Assembly (NCBI RefSeq): GCF_007713735.2
Contig: NZ_VMNW02000020.1
Location: forward strand, 54,767-118,766
Direction: 5' to 3'
DNA from: Amycolatopsis acidicola
GTDB taxonomy: Bacteria; Actinomycetota; Actinomycetes; Mycobacteriales; Pseudonocardiaceae
Length of the DNA: 64,000 nt
Within the stretch, counting starts at the first letter, position 1, and each line of letters opens with the position of its first letter. This document shows positions 32,681 through 41,924 of this stretch, piece by piece. The translations under genes and the position numbers were made by a program. The notes under the pieces were generated by a model that searched no databases, was not told the DNA's origin, and saw only the letters and a list, made by a program, of their open reading frames with translations.

Positions 32681-34564
32681 TCAGGGCGTGTTCCGGATGA
32701 GTCGCCAGGGGATCGAGTAGTTGTCCAGGCTTTTGCGCACTGCGTTCTCGTCGATGTCGCCCGGTGTGCGGACGGTGACGGTGATCGATCCATTCTGGAC
32801 GGTGGCTTCCACGGTGACGGGCAGGTGGGCGAGGTCGTCGGCGAGGGCCCGGCGGGTGGCGTCGGCGCGCAGGGCGAGCTTGTAGGGCTTGCCGACGTCG
32901 GTGACCGGCAGTGCATCGAGGATGTGCACGGCTTTGGGCGCGGCCGCGCGTTCGGCCACTTGGCCGGCGGCCCACTGCGCCAGGTCGTCCCCCGTGGCGG
33001 GCGTACCCGGAGCGAGGACGACGTAGGCGACGGGGACTTCACCGGACCGGTGATCGGGCCTGCCGACCGCGGCAGCTGCGGTGACCGCGGGGTGGGCCAG
33101 CAGCGCGTCCTCGATGGTGACCGGGTCGATGTTGTGGCCACCGCGGATGATGAGGTCCTTGGCCCGTCCGGTGAGGTGGATGAACCCGTCCTCGTCGACG
33201 CGGGCGAGGTCGCCGGTGTCGAGCCAGCTGTCGCGCAGCGTGCCGTGGCCGTCGAGCATCGGGCCGTGGTGATCGTGGCCGACGACGTAGCCGGGGAACA
33301 CCGTGGGCCCGCTGATCACCAGCACCCCAATCTCATCAGGGGCCAGGTCGTGCCAGGTTCCGTCGGCATCCATGCGGACGGCTTTGGCGTGCTGGTAGGG
33401 CAGGCGCTGGCCGACTGAGCCGGGCCGCGGTGTGTCCGGGAAGCTGCGGGCGCTGGCGCAGGTGGCTTCGGTGAGCCCGTAGCCTTCGACCAGCGGGATG
33501 CCGGTGTGGTCCTCGAACGCCTCGCGTACCGCGGGTGGCAGCGCCGAGGCGCCGACCATGGCGAAGCGCATGCTGGAGATGTCCGCGTCGACCGGGACTT
33601 GCGCCAGTGCTGCGTAGACGGTGGGGACCGCGCTCATCGAGGCGACCCGGTAGTGAGCGACGATGCGCCAGAAGTGGGCGTGCAGGGCTGGTTCGCGGTA
33701 GCCGAGTGGCCCGGCCCAGACGACGTGCTGGCCGCGCAGCAGGGGCGCGAGCAGGGTGACCACGAGGGCGTTGACGTGGAACAGTGGCAGCGCGGCGAAG
33801 ATCACCGATTCCGTGTCGAGGAGGGTGATGGCGGCGATCATCCAAGCGTCGGTGACTTCGTTGGCGTGGGTGTGGGCGGCGAGTTTGGGGGTGCCGGTGG
33901 TGCCGCCGGTGCGGAATATGGCCGCCAGGTCACTCGCCTGCGGTGCCGGGGCGAGCAGTTGGGCGCTGGGCTGGTCGGCGGCGAGCTCGGCGAGGTAGCC
34001 GAGGGTGACGCCGTCGATCTGCGGCAGCGCGGGCGCGGGGCCTGTGGCGCCGGTGGGTTGCAGGACAAGGAGGGTGTCGACGGCGCCTTCGCGAGCGAGC
34101 CGCTCACCTGCCTCCCATGACGCTGCGTCCAGTTCGGGCCCGGCCACCACGAGCGCCCGTGCCCCGGAGCGTCGCAGCAATTGTCCGACCTGCTCGGCCG
34201 CGAGGCCGGGGTTGATCGGGGCGGCGATCCCGGCTGTCTGTGCCGCGAGCAGGGCGGTGATCAGCTCGGCGCAGTTGGGGGCGAGCAGCCCGACTGCGTC
34301 GCGGCGGCCGACGCCCAGGTGGTGCAGCAGGTTCGCTACGCGGTTGACGTCGTCGAGCAGCTGGCCGAAAGTGCGGGTGGCCGGCTCTTGCCAGCCGGTG
34401 GCGTCGGGCAGCACCGACAGCGCGGGGCGCTCTGGCCATGTGGTCGCGGCGCGGTGGAGGACGTCGTAGGTGGTCGCGGGCAGTCCGCGTTCGGCGAGCG
34501 GGATCGCCTCGATCGTGGCCAGGTCGGCGGGGGCGGCGTAGTACGGCCAGAGCAGGTTGGTCAT
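32681..34564 (-). CDS. Acyl-CoA synthetase (AMP-forming, ANL superfamily)
   Basis: 627 residues. The P-loop motif is T-G-G-T-T-G-T-P-K, followed by G-Y-G-L-T-E-A-T and the hinge [11 protein letters not shown]. The core A8 motif is [14 protein letters not shown]. The adenylation lysine lies in V-G-K-P-Y-K. About 60 extra residues follow the usual C-terminal lysine and may be an appended domain. It activates a carboxylic acid to its CoA thioester. Its start overlaps the FAH-like gene stop (ATGA), and it is the last gene of the minus-strand meta-cleavage operon. The acid may be an aromatic side chain or a ring-cleavage product. Confidence 0.9.
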   Translation of the reverse strand: MTNLLWPYYAAPADLATIEAIPLAERGLPATTYDVLHRAATTWPERPALSVLPDATGWQEPATRTFGQLLDDVNRVANLLHHLGVGRRDAVGLLAPNCAELITALLAAQTAGIAAPINPGLAAEQVGQLLRRSGARALVVAGPELDAASWEAGERLAREGAVDTLLVLQPTGATGPAPALPQIDGVTLGYLAELAADQPSAQLLAPAPQASDLAAIFRTGGTTGTPKLAAHTHANEVTDAWMIAAITLLDTESVIFAALPLFHVNALVVTLLAPLLRGQHVVWAGPLGYREPALHAHFWRIVAHYRVASMSAVPTVYAALAQVPVDADISSMRFAMVGASALPPAVREAFEDHTGIPLVEGYGLTEATCASARSFPDTPRPGSVGQRLPYQHAKAVRMDADGTWHDLAPDEIGVLVISGPTVFPGYVVGHDHHGPMLDGHGTLRDSWLDTGDLARVDEDGFIHLTGRAKDLIIRGGHNIDPVTIEDALLAHPAVTAAAAVGRPDHRSGEVPVAYVVLAPGTPATGDDLAQWAAGQVAERAAAPKAVHILDALPVTDVGKPYKLALRADATRRALADDLAHLPVTVEATVQNGSITVTVRTPGDIDENAVRKSLDNYSIPWRLIRNTP

Positions 34565-35499
34565 CGGGCATCACTCACCACGGTGCGTTGGGTGCCCAGG
34601 TCGATCGCGCTGTCGTCGGTGGCCACGGTGGCTTCGACGACGTCGCCGTGCTTGAGGTACTTGGGGTTGCCCGCCTGCCGTGTGAAGAACGCCTTCCACT
34701 TGACCGCGGCGGGCAGGAGGTTCGCGATCAGCTCGACCGGCTTCGGCGGGGCGGACAGCGCGGTGCCGACCGGGGTGCCGGTGAGCACCAGGTCGCCGGC
34801 GTCGAGCTGCTGGAACCGGGTGAGCGCCCGCAGGGCTTCCAACGGCGGGTAGATCATGTCCGCGCGCACGGTGGCGTTCTGCCGCACTTCACCGTTGACG
34901 GTCAGCGTCAGCCGGAGGTCGCCGAAGCGGTTGAGTTCGTCGGCGTCCAGGAGGATCAGCGCCGGGCCGGTCGGGGTGAAGGTGGGATAGGACTTCGACT
35001 CGTAGAACTGTGTTTTGGGCAGTTGCAGGTCACGGGCGCTGACGTCGTTGGTGACCACCAGTCCGGCCACGTGGTCGGCGAGGTTCGCGGCGGTGAGCGA
35101 GGCGCCGACCGGGATCTGCCGGCCGATCACGAGCCCGATCTCGACCTCGTAGTCGAGGAAGCGCACGTGCGGCGGCTTGATGATGTCGGCGTGCGGGCCG
35201 CTGATCGAGCCGGAACTCTTGCGGAAGAACGTCAGCGGGACGGTGTCCGGGTTCATCCCGGCGTCGGCCACGTGGGAGCGGAAGTTGGTCATCTGCGCGA
35301 CGACCCGGCACGGGGCGGTGACCGGTGAGTGGAGTTCCAGGCTGTCCAAGGGAACCGTGGGACCCGTGGCCGCGGCGGCGATGGCGGTGCGGTCGGCCAG
35401 CAGTTCGCCCGTGGTCACCGCGGGCGTGTCGATCTTGGTTGCGCCGGCGGGGGTCCGGACCCACCAGGTGTCGGCGGTGCGCAGGATGGAGGTGGTCAT
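34561..35499 (-). CDS. Fumarylacetoacetate hydrolase (FAH)-family protein
   Basis: 312 residues. The C-terminal FAH domain includes F-L-D-Y-E-V-E-I-G-L-V-I-G with the conserved D-x-E-x-E metal ligands (E and E in Y-E-V-E), then V-T-N-D-V-S-A-R-D-L-Q and L-T-G-T-P-V-G-T-A. FAH-type enzymes hydrolyse, hydrate, decarboxylate or isomerise 2-hydroxymuconate-like and acylpyruvate compounds from meta-cleavage. The ATG at 35499 overlaps the extradiol dioxygenase stop (ATGA), so both are likely coupled. It is the probable next step after ring opening. Hydratase, isomerase and hydrolase cannot be told apart here. Confidence 0.88.
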   Translation of the reverse strand: MTTSILRTADTWWVRTPAGATKIDTPAVTTGELLADRTAIAAAATGPTVPLDSLELHSPVTAPCRVVAQMTNFRSHVADAGMNPDTVPLTFFRKSSGSISGPHADIIKPPHVRFLDYEVEIGLVIGRQIPVGASLTAANLADHVAGLVVTNDVSARDLQLPKTQFYESKSYPTFTPTGPALILLDADELNRFGDLRLTLTVNGEVRQNATVRADMIYPPLEALRALTRFQQLDAGDLVLTGTPVGTALSAPPKPVELIANLLPAAVKWKAFFTRQAGNPKYLKHGDVVEATVATDDSAIDLGTQRTVVSDAR

Positions 35500-36629
35500 G
35501 AGCGGGCTACTTTCAGCAGGCCGAGAAGGCGGTTGAGGTTGAACTCGTTGTCCTCGCGCAGCGCGGTCAGCACGGAGCGCAGTTCCCGCAGCGATTCCCT
35601 GCCGGGACGCATGCCGAGGAAGTCCTGGGTGACCGCGGGGCCCCACTGGGACAGCCCTGAGGCGGACATCGGCGCCCAGCCGGGCTCGAGGGTGTTGTCG
35701 AACAGGTCACCGTCGGAGAAGTGCTCGACCATGAACCCGCCGGGGTCGCGCCAGTAGTCGAAGATCTGGCTGCCCTGGATGTGCCTGCCGATGCCCCACG
35801 AGTGCCGGTAGCCGTGCTCGCGCAAGTACTGCCCGCCCGCGGCGAGGGCGTCGAGGTCGGCGACCTGGTAAGCGGAGTGTACGTAGCGGTTAGACGGCCC
35901 GAGGGTCAGCGCGAGGGTGTGGTGGTCGGCCGGTTCGCCGCCGCGGTCGCAGCGGATGAAGCTCATCGTCGGACCGCGTTCGCGCTGGCCGGGGAAGTAG
36001 AGGAAGTCGCTGACGATCATGCCGAGGTACTCCAGGTACCAGTCCAGGGTCTGCCGGTGGCTGGTTGACTGCAGCACCAGGTGTCCGAGCCGCTGCACCG
36101 TGGCGGGTTCGCGGGGCGGTCGTTGGGTGGCGTTGATCCGGTGCGGGTCGTGACCGAAGTTGAAGGTGTGTGCCGGCTGCGCCGGTAGCGCGGACAACGG
36201 GTGGGGGTCGGCCACCACCCGTACCCGGAGCCCGCTCGGATCGGGTAGTTCGACCATGCGCCCGCCGATCGTGTCGGGTGGCCGGGTCACCTCCCTGCCG
36301 GTCGCGGTGGCCAGCCGCCGCAGGTCGGTCGCCTCGGCGGCACGGAACGCCGGGCCGAGGAATCGTTCCCGCGGCCCGTGCCGGATCACCACGCAGGGGG
36401 CGGTGGGGTCACTGCCGCGCAGGTGCAGCTCGCCGGTGGTCCGCAGCGCGGTGACGAACCCGAACGCGTGCGCGAATCGCTCCGCCTTCGCCAGGTCCGG
36501 CTTCTCGAATTCCAGCCAGGCGAGGTCGGCGACCTTGATCACCGGGTTGCGGGCCCGGCCGGGGTGTTCACCGGGCTGCCCGCCGTGTTCGCTGTGCAGT
36601 CCGGTGTGGACATCGTGGTGCTCATCCAT
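35496..36629 (-). CDS. Type I extradiol ring-cleavage dioxygenase (VOC fold)
   Basis: 377 residues with two VOC (glyoxalase-like) repeats. The C-terminal repeat keeps the iron triad: H183 in L-G-H-L-V-L-Q, H236 or H237 in D-H-H-T-L-A-L, and E302 in F-M-V-E-H-F. This supports Fe(II)-dependent meta-cleavage of a catechol-type ring. The ATG at 36629 follows GGAAGGAG; an upstream extension of about 95 residues has no family similarity. It sits between DoxX and FAH-family genes in the operon started by the flavin monooxygenase at 38766. The N-terminal 30 residues are His-rich and probably disordered. Confidence 0.9.
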   Translation of the reverse strand: MDEHHDVHTGLHSEHGGQPGEHPGRARNPVIKVADLAWLEFEKPDLAKAERFAHAFGFVTALRTTGELHLRGSDPTAPCVVIRHGPRERFLGPAFRAAEATDLRRLATATGREVTRPPDTIGGRMVELPDPSGLRVRVVADPHPLSALPAQPAHTFNFGHDPHRINATQRPPREPATVQRLGHLVLQSTSHRQTLDWYLEYLGMIVSDFLYFPGQRERGPTMSFIRCDRGGEPADHHTLALTLGPSNRYVHSAYQVADLDALAAGGQYLREHGYRHSWGIGRHIQGSQIFDYWRDPGGFMVEHFSDGDLFDNTLEPGWAPMSASGLSQWGPAVTQDFLGMRPGRESLRELRSVLTALREDNEFNLNRLLGLLKVARS

Positions 36630-36649
36630 CGTTGGCGCTCCTTCCGGGT

Positions 36650-37024
36650 TCACAGGGGATAGGGGCCGAACCGGGTCCAGGCGACGGCGGCCGCGAGGAC
36701 CGCGAGCGTGAGATTGACGGCCGCTTTCGGGTATTCGGACCGCTTGGCGTGGGTGACGATGGCGCCGAGCATGACGACGACGAGCCCGAGCGCGGCGATC
36801 GGGGTGAGAATCGGCGCGATTCCTGTCGCGGCAGGGAGGATGACGCCTGCCGCGGCGAGGAGTTCGGCGAGTCCGAGTGGTTTGAGTAGTGGGGCTGGGA
36901 AGTCCTGCACCCACTCGCCGAGGGTGTCGATCAGCCGGTCACGCGGCTGGGTCAGCTTGAGGGTTCCCGCGGCGGCGAAGACGACGGCGAGCAGGATCTG
37001 GAGTACCCACAGCAGGGCGTTCAT
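36650..37024 (-). CDS. DoxX-family membrane protein
   Basis: 124 residues and four membrane helices. The opening L-W-V-L-Q-I-L-L-A-V-V-F-A-A-A-G and the K-L-T-Q-P-R-D-R-L loop match DoxX/SURF4-like proteins. The family is widespread and its biochemical role is mostly unknown; some members support respiratory or oxygenase electron flow. It lies between the flavin monooxygenase and the extradiol dioxygenase genes on the same strand, 20 bp before the latter, so it is co-transcribed. The ATG at 37024 follows GAGAGG at some distance. Confidence 0.85.
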   Translation of the reverse strand: MNALLWVLQILLAVVFAAAGTLKLTQPRDRLIDTLGEWVQDFPAPLLKPLGLAELLAAAGVILPAATGIAPILTPIAALGLVVVMLGAIVTHAKRSEYPKAAVNLTLAVLAAAVAWTRFGPYPL

Positions 37025-37038
37025 GGGGGATGTTCCTC

Positions 37039-38766
37039 TCAGGTGGCGACGCCGCGAACTCGGTCGATGAGCCGCAGCGGCGAGTCGGGAAGGGTGTCTC
37101 CGCGCCAGGCGACGTGCTGGTCAGGCCGGATCAACACAAGGTCGCGCTCGTAGAGGCGGCGCGCGTGGTCGTCGCGGATGTCGACGACCTCGATCGGGAC
37201 GTTTCGCTCCGCGGCGGCGCCGGTGAGTGATGCGACGTCGGTGCCGGTGAAGCGCAACAGCGTGAAACCGGGGCCGAAGAGGTCGAATATGGCGCGGCCA
37301 TCGGCGAGAAAAAGGCTCGGCGGGCGGGACCCCGGCCAGGTCGACGGCGTATAGGCGTCGCTGGTCTGGATCGGCGGAGTGCCAGGATCGGGCCAGACGG
37401 CAGGCGATTTGTCGTAGCGGTAACCGAATTCGATACCGAGTGCCTCGTTCTCCAGGTTCCCCAGGTCCCGGATTTCGCGGCCGAGCCGGCGGCGGCTGCG
37501 CTCACCACGCCAGTTCTCGCTGTGGATCGCCGCCCGGAACGCCGCCATGATCGCGCCGCGGACAACGGTGTGGCGAGCCGCCGCGTCCCGATTGCGCACC
37601 GCCACCGGCCTGCGCTCCGCCTCGTACGCGCGCAGCAGCCCTGGCTCACCCCAACCTTGCACCTGGGCGGCCAGTGCCCAGCCCAGCCCGACCGCGTCAC
37701 CGACGCCGGTGTTCATGCCGTAGCCACCGGTGGGCGTCACCTGGTGCACGGCGTCGCCGGCGAGCCACACTCGGCCGTGGCCGAAGCGCTTGGCGACGTT
37801 CAACTGCGGTGTCCAGGCGTTGGCCTGCAGGATGTCACAGGCAACAGGACGTCCGAGACGCTCGAAGAGGAACCGTTCGGGGTCGATTTTCTCCGCGTCG
37901 ACGCTCATGCCCAGTGGCGCGTGCATGGTCCAGGTGTCGCGATCGTTCTGGGAGATCAAGGTCCATCCCTCGGGCGACTGGATGTGCCAGGCGGTGCCGA
38001 AGCGCTCGAAGAATTCCCGCTCGGGTGAGGTGAAATGCACGAGGAAGAACCGGCCGTCCATCGGCCGTTCGCCCAACCCTGCGAGCCGGCGCACGGCCAT
38101 GCCAGCGGCACGGAGGGGACCCAGTTCCTTGACCAACAGCCGGAGGAGGGGGACGCGGTCGAGTCCGATTCCGAGTCCCTGCCGGGTCCGGCTGCCCGCA
38201 CCGTCGCATCCCGCGAGGTAGGCGGCCCGGACTCGACGGGTCTCGCCGGTCCGGGTCGACGTGATGACGGCATCGACGCCCGAGTCGTCCTGCGTGAACG
38301 ACTCGAGGGCCCACCCGTACCGGACCCGGACGTGTCGGCCACGGGACTGCAGCAGCTCCTTGAGCGCCGGCTCCAGGACGACCTGTGAGACACGCATGTT
38401 CGGCTCCAACGGCTGCGCGCCGTCGTTGCGGGAACGGATCTCCTCGTAGCGGTCGTCCACACTGGGGTAAGCGAAACGGGCCAGCTCCCACCCTGTCTGC
38501 CGGGTCACCCAGGTGACGACGAGTGGATGATCGGCCGGGACCGCCACCTTCCTCAGGTCGCCGGCAACGCCCATCCGCCGGAACAGCTCCATGCTGCGCC
38601 CGTTGGTCACGTCCATCTTCGGATGGCGAGTGGTCTCCAGACTGCGCTCGATCAGCAACGCTTCGACACCGTGGTGCTCGAGCTCGAGAGCGAGGGCGAG
38701 GCCGACCGGCCCGCCACCGGCGATCAAGACCGGAACCCGCTCCTCGGCCACTGTCTTCCCTGACAT
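37039..38766 (-). CDS. FAD-dependent aromatic monooxygenase (PheA/TfdB-like)
   Basis: 575 residues with the FAD motif P-V-L-I-A-G-G-G-P-V-G near the N-terminus, and V-W-L-A-G-D-A-V-H-Q-V-T-P-T-G-G-Y-G-M-N as the second FAD motif. The C-terminal thioredoxin-like domain ends V-L-I-R-P-D-Q-H-V-A-W-R, typical of this family. It should hydroxylate a phenolic compound to the diol cleaved by the adjacent extradiol dioxygenase. The ATG at 38766 follows GGAGGAGG, and the 26-bp palindrome at 38793-38818 lies just upstream. It leads the operon monooxygenase, DoxX, dioxygenase, FAH, acyl-CoA synthetase. Confidence 0.88.
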   Translation of the reverse strand: MSGKTVAEERVPVLIAGGGPVGLALALELEHHGVEALLIERSLETTRHPKMDVTNGRSMELFRRMGVAGDLRKVAVPADHPLVVTWVTRQTGWELARFAYPSVDDRYEEIRSRNDGAQPLEPNMRVSQVVLEPALKELLQSRGRHVRVRYGWALESFTQDDSGVDAVITSTRTGETRRVRAAYLAGCDGAGSRTRQGLGIGLDRVPLLRLLVKELGPLRAAGMAVRRLAGLGERPMDGRFFLVHFTSPEREFFERFGTAWHIQSPEGWTLISQNDRDTWTMHAPLGMSVDAEKIDPERFLFERLGRPVACDILQANAWTPQLNVAKRFGHGRVWLAGDAVHQVTPTGGYGMNTGVGDAVGLGWALAAQVQGWGEPGLLRAYEAERRPVAVRNRDAAARHTVVRGAIMAAFRAAIHSENWRGERSRRRLGREIRDLGNLENEALGIEFGYRYDKSPAVWPDPGTPPIQTSDAYTPSTWPGSRPPSLFLADGRAIFDLFGPGFTLLRFTGTDVASLTGAAAERNVPIEVVDIRDDHARRLYERDLVLIRPDQHVAWRGDTLPDSPLRLIDRVRGVAT

Positions 38767-38792
38767 GTCCGACCTCCTCCGCTGGATGCCCC

Positions 38793-38818
38793 TCAATTGA
38801 ACACACATGTTCAATTGA
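38793..38818. promoter_or_regulatory. 26-bp palindromic operator (TetR candidate)
   Basis: TCAATTGAACA and TGTTCAATTGA form perfect 11-bp arms around CACA. The site lies 27 bp upstream of the monooxygenase start and 66 bp from the divergent TetR start. It is one of the strongest palindromes in the window and very probably binds that TetR protein. Confidence 0.7.
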
Positions 38819-38883
38819 AGTCAATAGTGTCAGCTATGAGACATCGATGAGCATTGCTGTACTGTCGTGGCCGGAGGTGGTCC

Positions 38884-39492
38884 GTGAACGCGACGGAGAA
38901 AAGGATCAGCGCGGCGGCGATGCGCCTGTTCGCTGAGCGGGGCAGCCTTGACCTGACGATGAGCGATTTGGCGAACGAAGCCCAGGTCGCCCGCGGCACT
39001 CTCTACCGCAACGTGCAATCCGTCGAGCACCTGTTCCAGAAGATCCTGGAAGATCTCGCGGTCGAGATCCACGCCAAGAACAAGGGCGCGCTGGACGGCG
39101 CGAACGTGCAGGACCCACCGGCGAGGCTCGCCACCGGGATCCGCCTGCTGGTGCGGCAGGCGCACGACAACCCGTCGATGGGCAGGTTTTTCGTCCGTTT
39201 TGGACTCACTGACGAATCGCTGCGCGGCATCCTCACCGGACCCCCCATGCGGGATGTCCACACGGGTATCTCCACCGGGCGCTACACCGTCCCGCAGTCG
39301 ATGGAACTGAGCATCGCCTCTCTCCTGAGCGGCGCGACGGTCAGTGCCATGTGGATGGTCCTGGAAGGTCACCAAGGCTGGCGAGAAGCGGGAAGCTCCG
39401 CCGCCGAGCTCGTACTCCGCGCACTCGGAATCGCGGCGGACGAGGCCTCCTCGATTGCCGCGGCCGACCTGCCCGCGCAGCCCGAAGGCTGA
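38884..39492 (+). CDS. TetR-family transcriptional regulator
   Basis: 202 residues. The N-terminal helix-turn-helix domain spans about 5-55, with L-T-M-S-D-L-A-N-E-A-Q-V-A-R-G-T-L-Y-R-N-V as the recognition part. The C-terminal ligand domain is all-helical. The GTG at 38884 follows CGGAGG. It is divergent from the meta-cleavage operon and probably represses it through the palindrome at 38793-38818, responding to a phenolic substrate or a CoA ester. It converges with the amidohydrolase gene, with nine bases between the stops. Confidence 0.9.
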   Translation: MNATEKRISAAAMRLFAERGSLDLTMSDLANEAQVARGTLYRNVQSVEHLFQKILEDLAVEIHAKNKGALDGANVQDPPARLATGIRLLVRQAHDNPSMGRFFVRFGLTDESLRGILTGPPMRDVHTGISTGRYTVPQSMELSIASLLSGATVSAMWMVLEGHQGWREAGSSAAELVLRALGIAADEASSIAAADLPAQPEG

Positions 39493-39501
39493 CTCACCTG
39501 G

Positions 39502-40473
39502 TCAGCCTTTCAGGCGGGGGAAGATTTTCTCGGAGTTGCCTCGGTCGATCGCGGCGCGCTGGTTGTCCTCGAGCGGGTACTGCTCGTAAGTCTTGTTCAG
39601 GAATGTCACCGCGGGCGCCGGGGCGAACGGGAAGTCGCTGCCGTACGTGATGTGGTCCGGGTCGGCCACCGCGAGCAGGCTCGGCAGCGCCGCTGGCGAC
39701 GACGAGAGCGCGATGTCGTAGTAGAACTGGCGCAGCACGGCGAGCTGCCTTGGCACCTGGTGTTTCCGGTCGAGCAGCGTCCAGGCCTGCTGTGCCTTGT
39801 TCTTGGTGCTCATCATCGTGAGCAGGATGCGGTAGGAGATGTAAGGCACGAACCCGCCCGCGTGCGCGAGGATCAGCTTGATCCCGGGGTATTTCGCCAT
39901 GGCCCCGGACAGGATCAGGCTGATCGCGGTGCGGGTGGTGTCGAGCAGGAAGTCCGCGGTGAACGTCGGGATGCCGGGTACTTCCGGGGCGGGCAGCTCG
40001 CCAGGATGGACGAACACCGTCGCCTGGCGATCGTGCAGGAACTTCAGCAGGGGCTCGAATCCCGGGTCACCGAGGTAACGGCCGTCGTTGTTGGCCAGCA
40101 GCACGATCCCGTCCGCGTTCAGGGTGCCGAGTGCGTATTCGGCTTCGGTGAGCGCTCCCTCGACGTCGGGCAGGGTCAGCGTGGCGAAGAACCCGAACCG
40201 GTCGGGCCGGCCGGTGACGACCCCGGCGGTGTACTCGTTGATTTCGCGCGCCCAGCGGCGGGCTTCGGCGGCGTCACCGAAGTAGACACCGGGCGTGGAC
40301 AACGACAGGATGCCGGTCTGGATACCGTGGCCGTCCATGAACTTCAGCGCGGCCGAGGGCGACCAGGATGGCAGGTCGACGCCGCCGGGCCGGATTCCCT
40401 TGTCTCGCATCCACTCCGCGTAATGGGGCGGCACGAGATGCTGGTGTGTGTCGATGCGCCGGGCGCGGCTCAT
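39502..40473 (-). CDS. Amidohydrolase-2 family protein, decarboxylase (ACMSD)-like
   Basis: 323 residues of TIM-barrel metal enzyme. Metal ligands appear in D-T-H-Q-H (H-x-H), V-F-V-H-P-G, A-H-A-G-G and G-S-D-F-P-F. This pattern is that of the ACMSD / gamma-resorcylate / 6-methylsalicylate decarboxylase group, which removes carboxyl groups from aromatic acids or muconate semialdehydes. It has no signal peptide. It converges with the TetR gene of the meta-cleavage operon, and the decayed YhgE-like frame lies immediately upstream. A decarboxylation step feeding the monooxygenase operon is plausible but unproven. Confidence 0.82.
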   Translation of the reverse strand: MSRARRIDTHQHLVPPHYAEWMRDKGIRPGGVDLPSWSPSAALKFMDGHGIQTGILSLSTPGVYFGDAAEARRWAREINEYTAGVVTGRPDRFGFFATLTLPDVEGALTEAEYALGTLNADGIVLLANNDGRYLGDPGFEPLLKFLHDRQATVFVHPGELPAPEVPGIPTFTADFLLDTTRTAISLILSGAMAKYPGIKLILAHAGGFVPYISYRILLTMMSTKNKAQQAWTLLDRKHQVPRQLAVLRQFYYDIALSSSPAALPSLLAVADPDHITYGSDFPFAPAPAVTFLNKTYEQYPLEDNQRAAIDRGNSEKIFPRLKG

Positions 40474-40501
40474 GGTTAGTCGTCCTTTCCGTCGAACAGG
40501 G

Positions 40502-41225
40502 TCATGCCGGAATCAAGGGTGACCAGGGTCGATTGGCCTGGTTGAGCGCGACGAACGCGGAGGCGGCCAGCAACGCGATGGACAGGAAGCCGCCGCTGCC
40601 CGCGAAGCCGCGCTTCAGGACGGGGTCGGCGATCACGGTGATGGCGAGTGTGGCCAGTGCGGCGGCGGTAGTACCGGGGATGGCGGGGCGCAGGATGATG
40701 CGCCGCGTGGGTTCGCGGACGGTGAGCACGGCGCCGGGGACGGCGCGGGTGACGATGTAGCTGGCCAGTGCCGGCGCCCACGAGGCCGGCGCCGCGAACA
40801 GGGTGAGCGCCAGGGTGCCGATCGATGTGTCGCCGGTCGTGGCGGTACTCGGGTCGGCCGCGACGGTCTTGAGGTGTGCGCGTTCGGCGTCGGTGTAGCC
40901 GGGCACCTGGTCGCGGCCCTTGTCCGGCTGGGTGGCGAGGTCGTGGGCGCCGTCGTCGACCTCCTTGGCGCCGTTGTCGGGTTGGCCGGCTCCGGTGGCG
41001 AGTTTCCGGGCGCCGGTGCTGGCCTGCTGGACCCCGCTGTCGGGCTGGCGTGGGCCGCTGGCTGCGGCGGCGATGCCGGGGGCGAGTTCGGCGGGTTTGC
41101 TTGCGAGCTGGGCATTTCCGTCCGCTACCTCGCGGGCTCCGATAGCGAGGGCCTGGATGGAGTCGCGGGCTTCGACGGCGTCGGCGCGGACTGCGGCCTT
41201 GGCCGTCGATCCGGCGTCCGCGGAC
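40502..41225 (-). pseudogene. C-terminal remnant of a YhgE/Pip-type membrane protein
   Basis: The open frame carries the repetitive A-G-A-R-x-x-A-x-G/D region of YhgE/Pip proteins (for example L-A-T-G-A-G-Q-P-D-N-G-A-K-E-V-D-D-G-A), then G-Y-T-D-A-E-R-A-H-L-K and about five hydrophobic segments. Intact members are about 600-800 residues with an N-terminal membrane helix. Here the 5' part is missing, and the sequence joins a TetR-like remnant on the opposite strand near 41225-41229. It is therefore a truncated relic. Confidence 0.65.
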
Positions 41226-41228
41226 GCG

Positions 41229-41557
41229 GTCACGCGGGTGTTGCGACAGGCGGGCGTCCTGTTCATGGAGTCGTTCGCCGCGGACGAGACCTGGTACCTG
41301 CACAAGGCCGAGTTCCGCGCCCAACCCCTCCGCCAGCCGGAATCCGCAGCTGCACGGCGGCCACCGAAACCCGATTCCACGACGTCCTGGCCGTCATCCT
41401 CCAGGACATGCTCGGCCGCCTCGGCATGCGCCTGGCCGTCGACCCGCGCAGTGCAGTCATCACGATCGTCACCCTCTACGAAACCATGCTCGAACGCGCG
41501 ATCCTCGACGAGCTCCCGCGCCTCGTCGCGGCCCTCATCGCGCCACCCGACGCCTGA
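41229..41557 (+). pseudogene. C-terminal remnant of a TetR regulator, frameshifted
   Basis: Translation from 41229 gives T-R-V and then F-M-E-S-F-A-A-D-E-T-W-Y-L-H-K-A-E-F-R-A-Q, close to F-M-E-P-L-F-S-D-E-S-W-F-L-L-A-A-E-F-R-A-Q of the TetR protein at 62583-63233. A frameshift near 41341 moves the rest (R-F-H-D-V-L and L-G-M-R-L-A-V, ending P-P-D-A) to another frame. The DNA-binding domain is absent. It is a decayed relative of the last TetR gene in the window. Confidence 0.75.
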
Positions 41558-41624
41558 GTCGCACCGGCACTGCCGGTTTCACCGGAACGAACCGTCCTTG
41601 ATGCCGCACTCCCCGAAGCTTACC

Positions 41625-41662
41625 GTAGTGACCACTCCAGTAACTAGTGGAGTGGTCACTAC
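41625..41662. promoter_or_regulatory. 38-bp palindrome before the truncated monooxygenase
   Basis: GTAGTGACCACTCCA and TGGAGTGGTCACTAC form perfect 15-bp arms around eight bases. An equivalent, less perfect site precedes the intact monooxygenase at 58430-58467, and the half-site also occurs at 61909-61922. It is probably an old operator of the TetR protein at 61943. Confidence 0.65.
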
Positions 41663-41687
41663 AGGATGATCTCGGAGGCATCTCGTC

Positions 41688-41922
41688 GTGACCGGGTACC
41701 CGCACTACGGCGTGGCTGTGATCGGCTACGGCCCTACCGGCGTCACCGCGGCCAATCTGCTGGGCGCCGACGGGCTCTCGGTGGCCTGCGTCGACCGCGA
41801 TGCCACCATCTTCTCCCGCGCTCGCGCGATCTCCACCGACGAGGAAGTCGTCCGCGTCTGGCAGCGGACCGGGCTGGCCGAGCGGCCCCTTGACTTCGTC
41901 GACCGCGACGGCCGGGCGCCAC
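41688..41922 (+). pseudogene. 5' fragment of an aromatic FAD monooxygenase gene
   Basis: The GTG at 41688 starts a frame that is a close relative of the intact gene at 58493. It has V-A-V-I-G-Y-G-P-T-G-V-T-A-A-N-L-L-G, then S-R-A-R-A-I-S-T-D-E-E-V-V and W-Q-R-T-G-L. Nine codons that follow E-R in the intact gene are deleted here, and similarity stops around 41922 at the junction with a GntR remnant on the other strand. The upstream operator and GGAGGC ribosome site are conserved too, so promoter and gene start were duplicated together. Confidence 0.85.
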
Positions 41923-41924
41923 CC

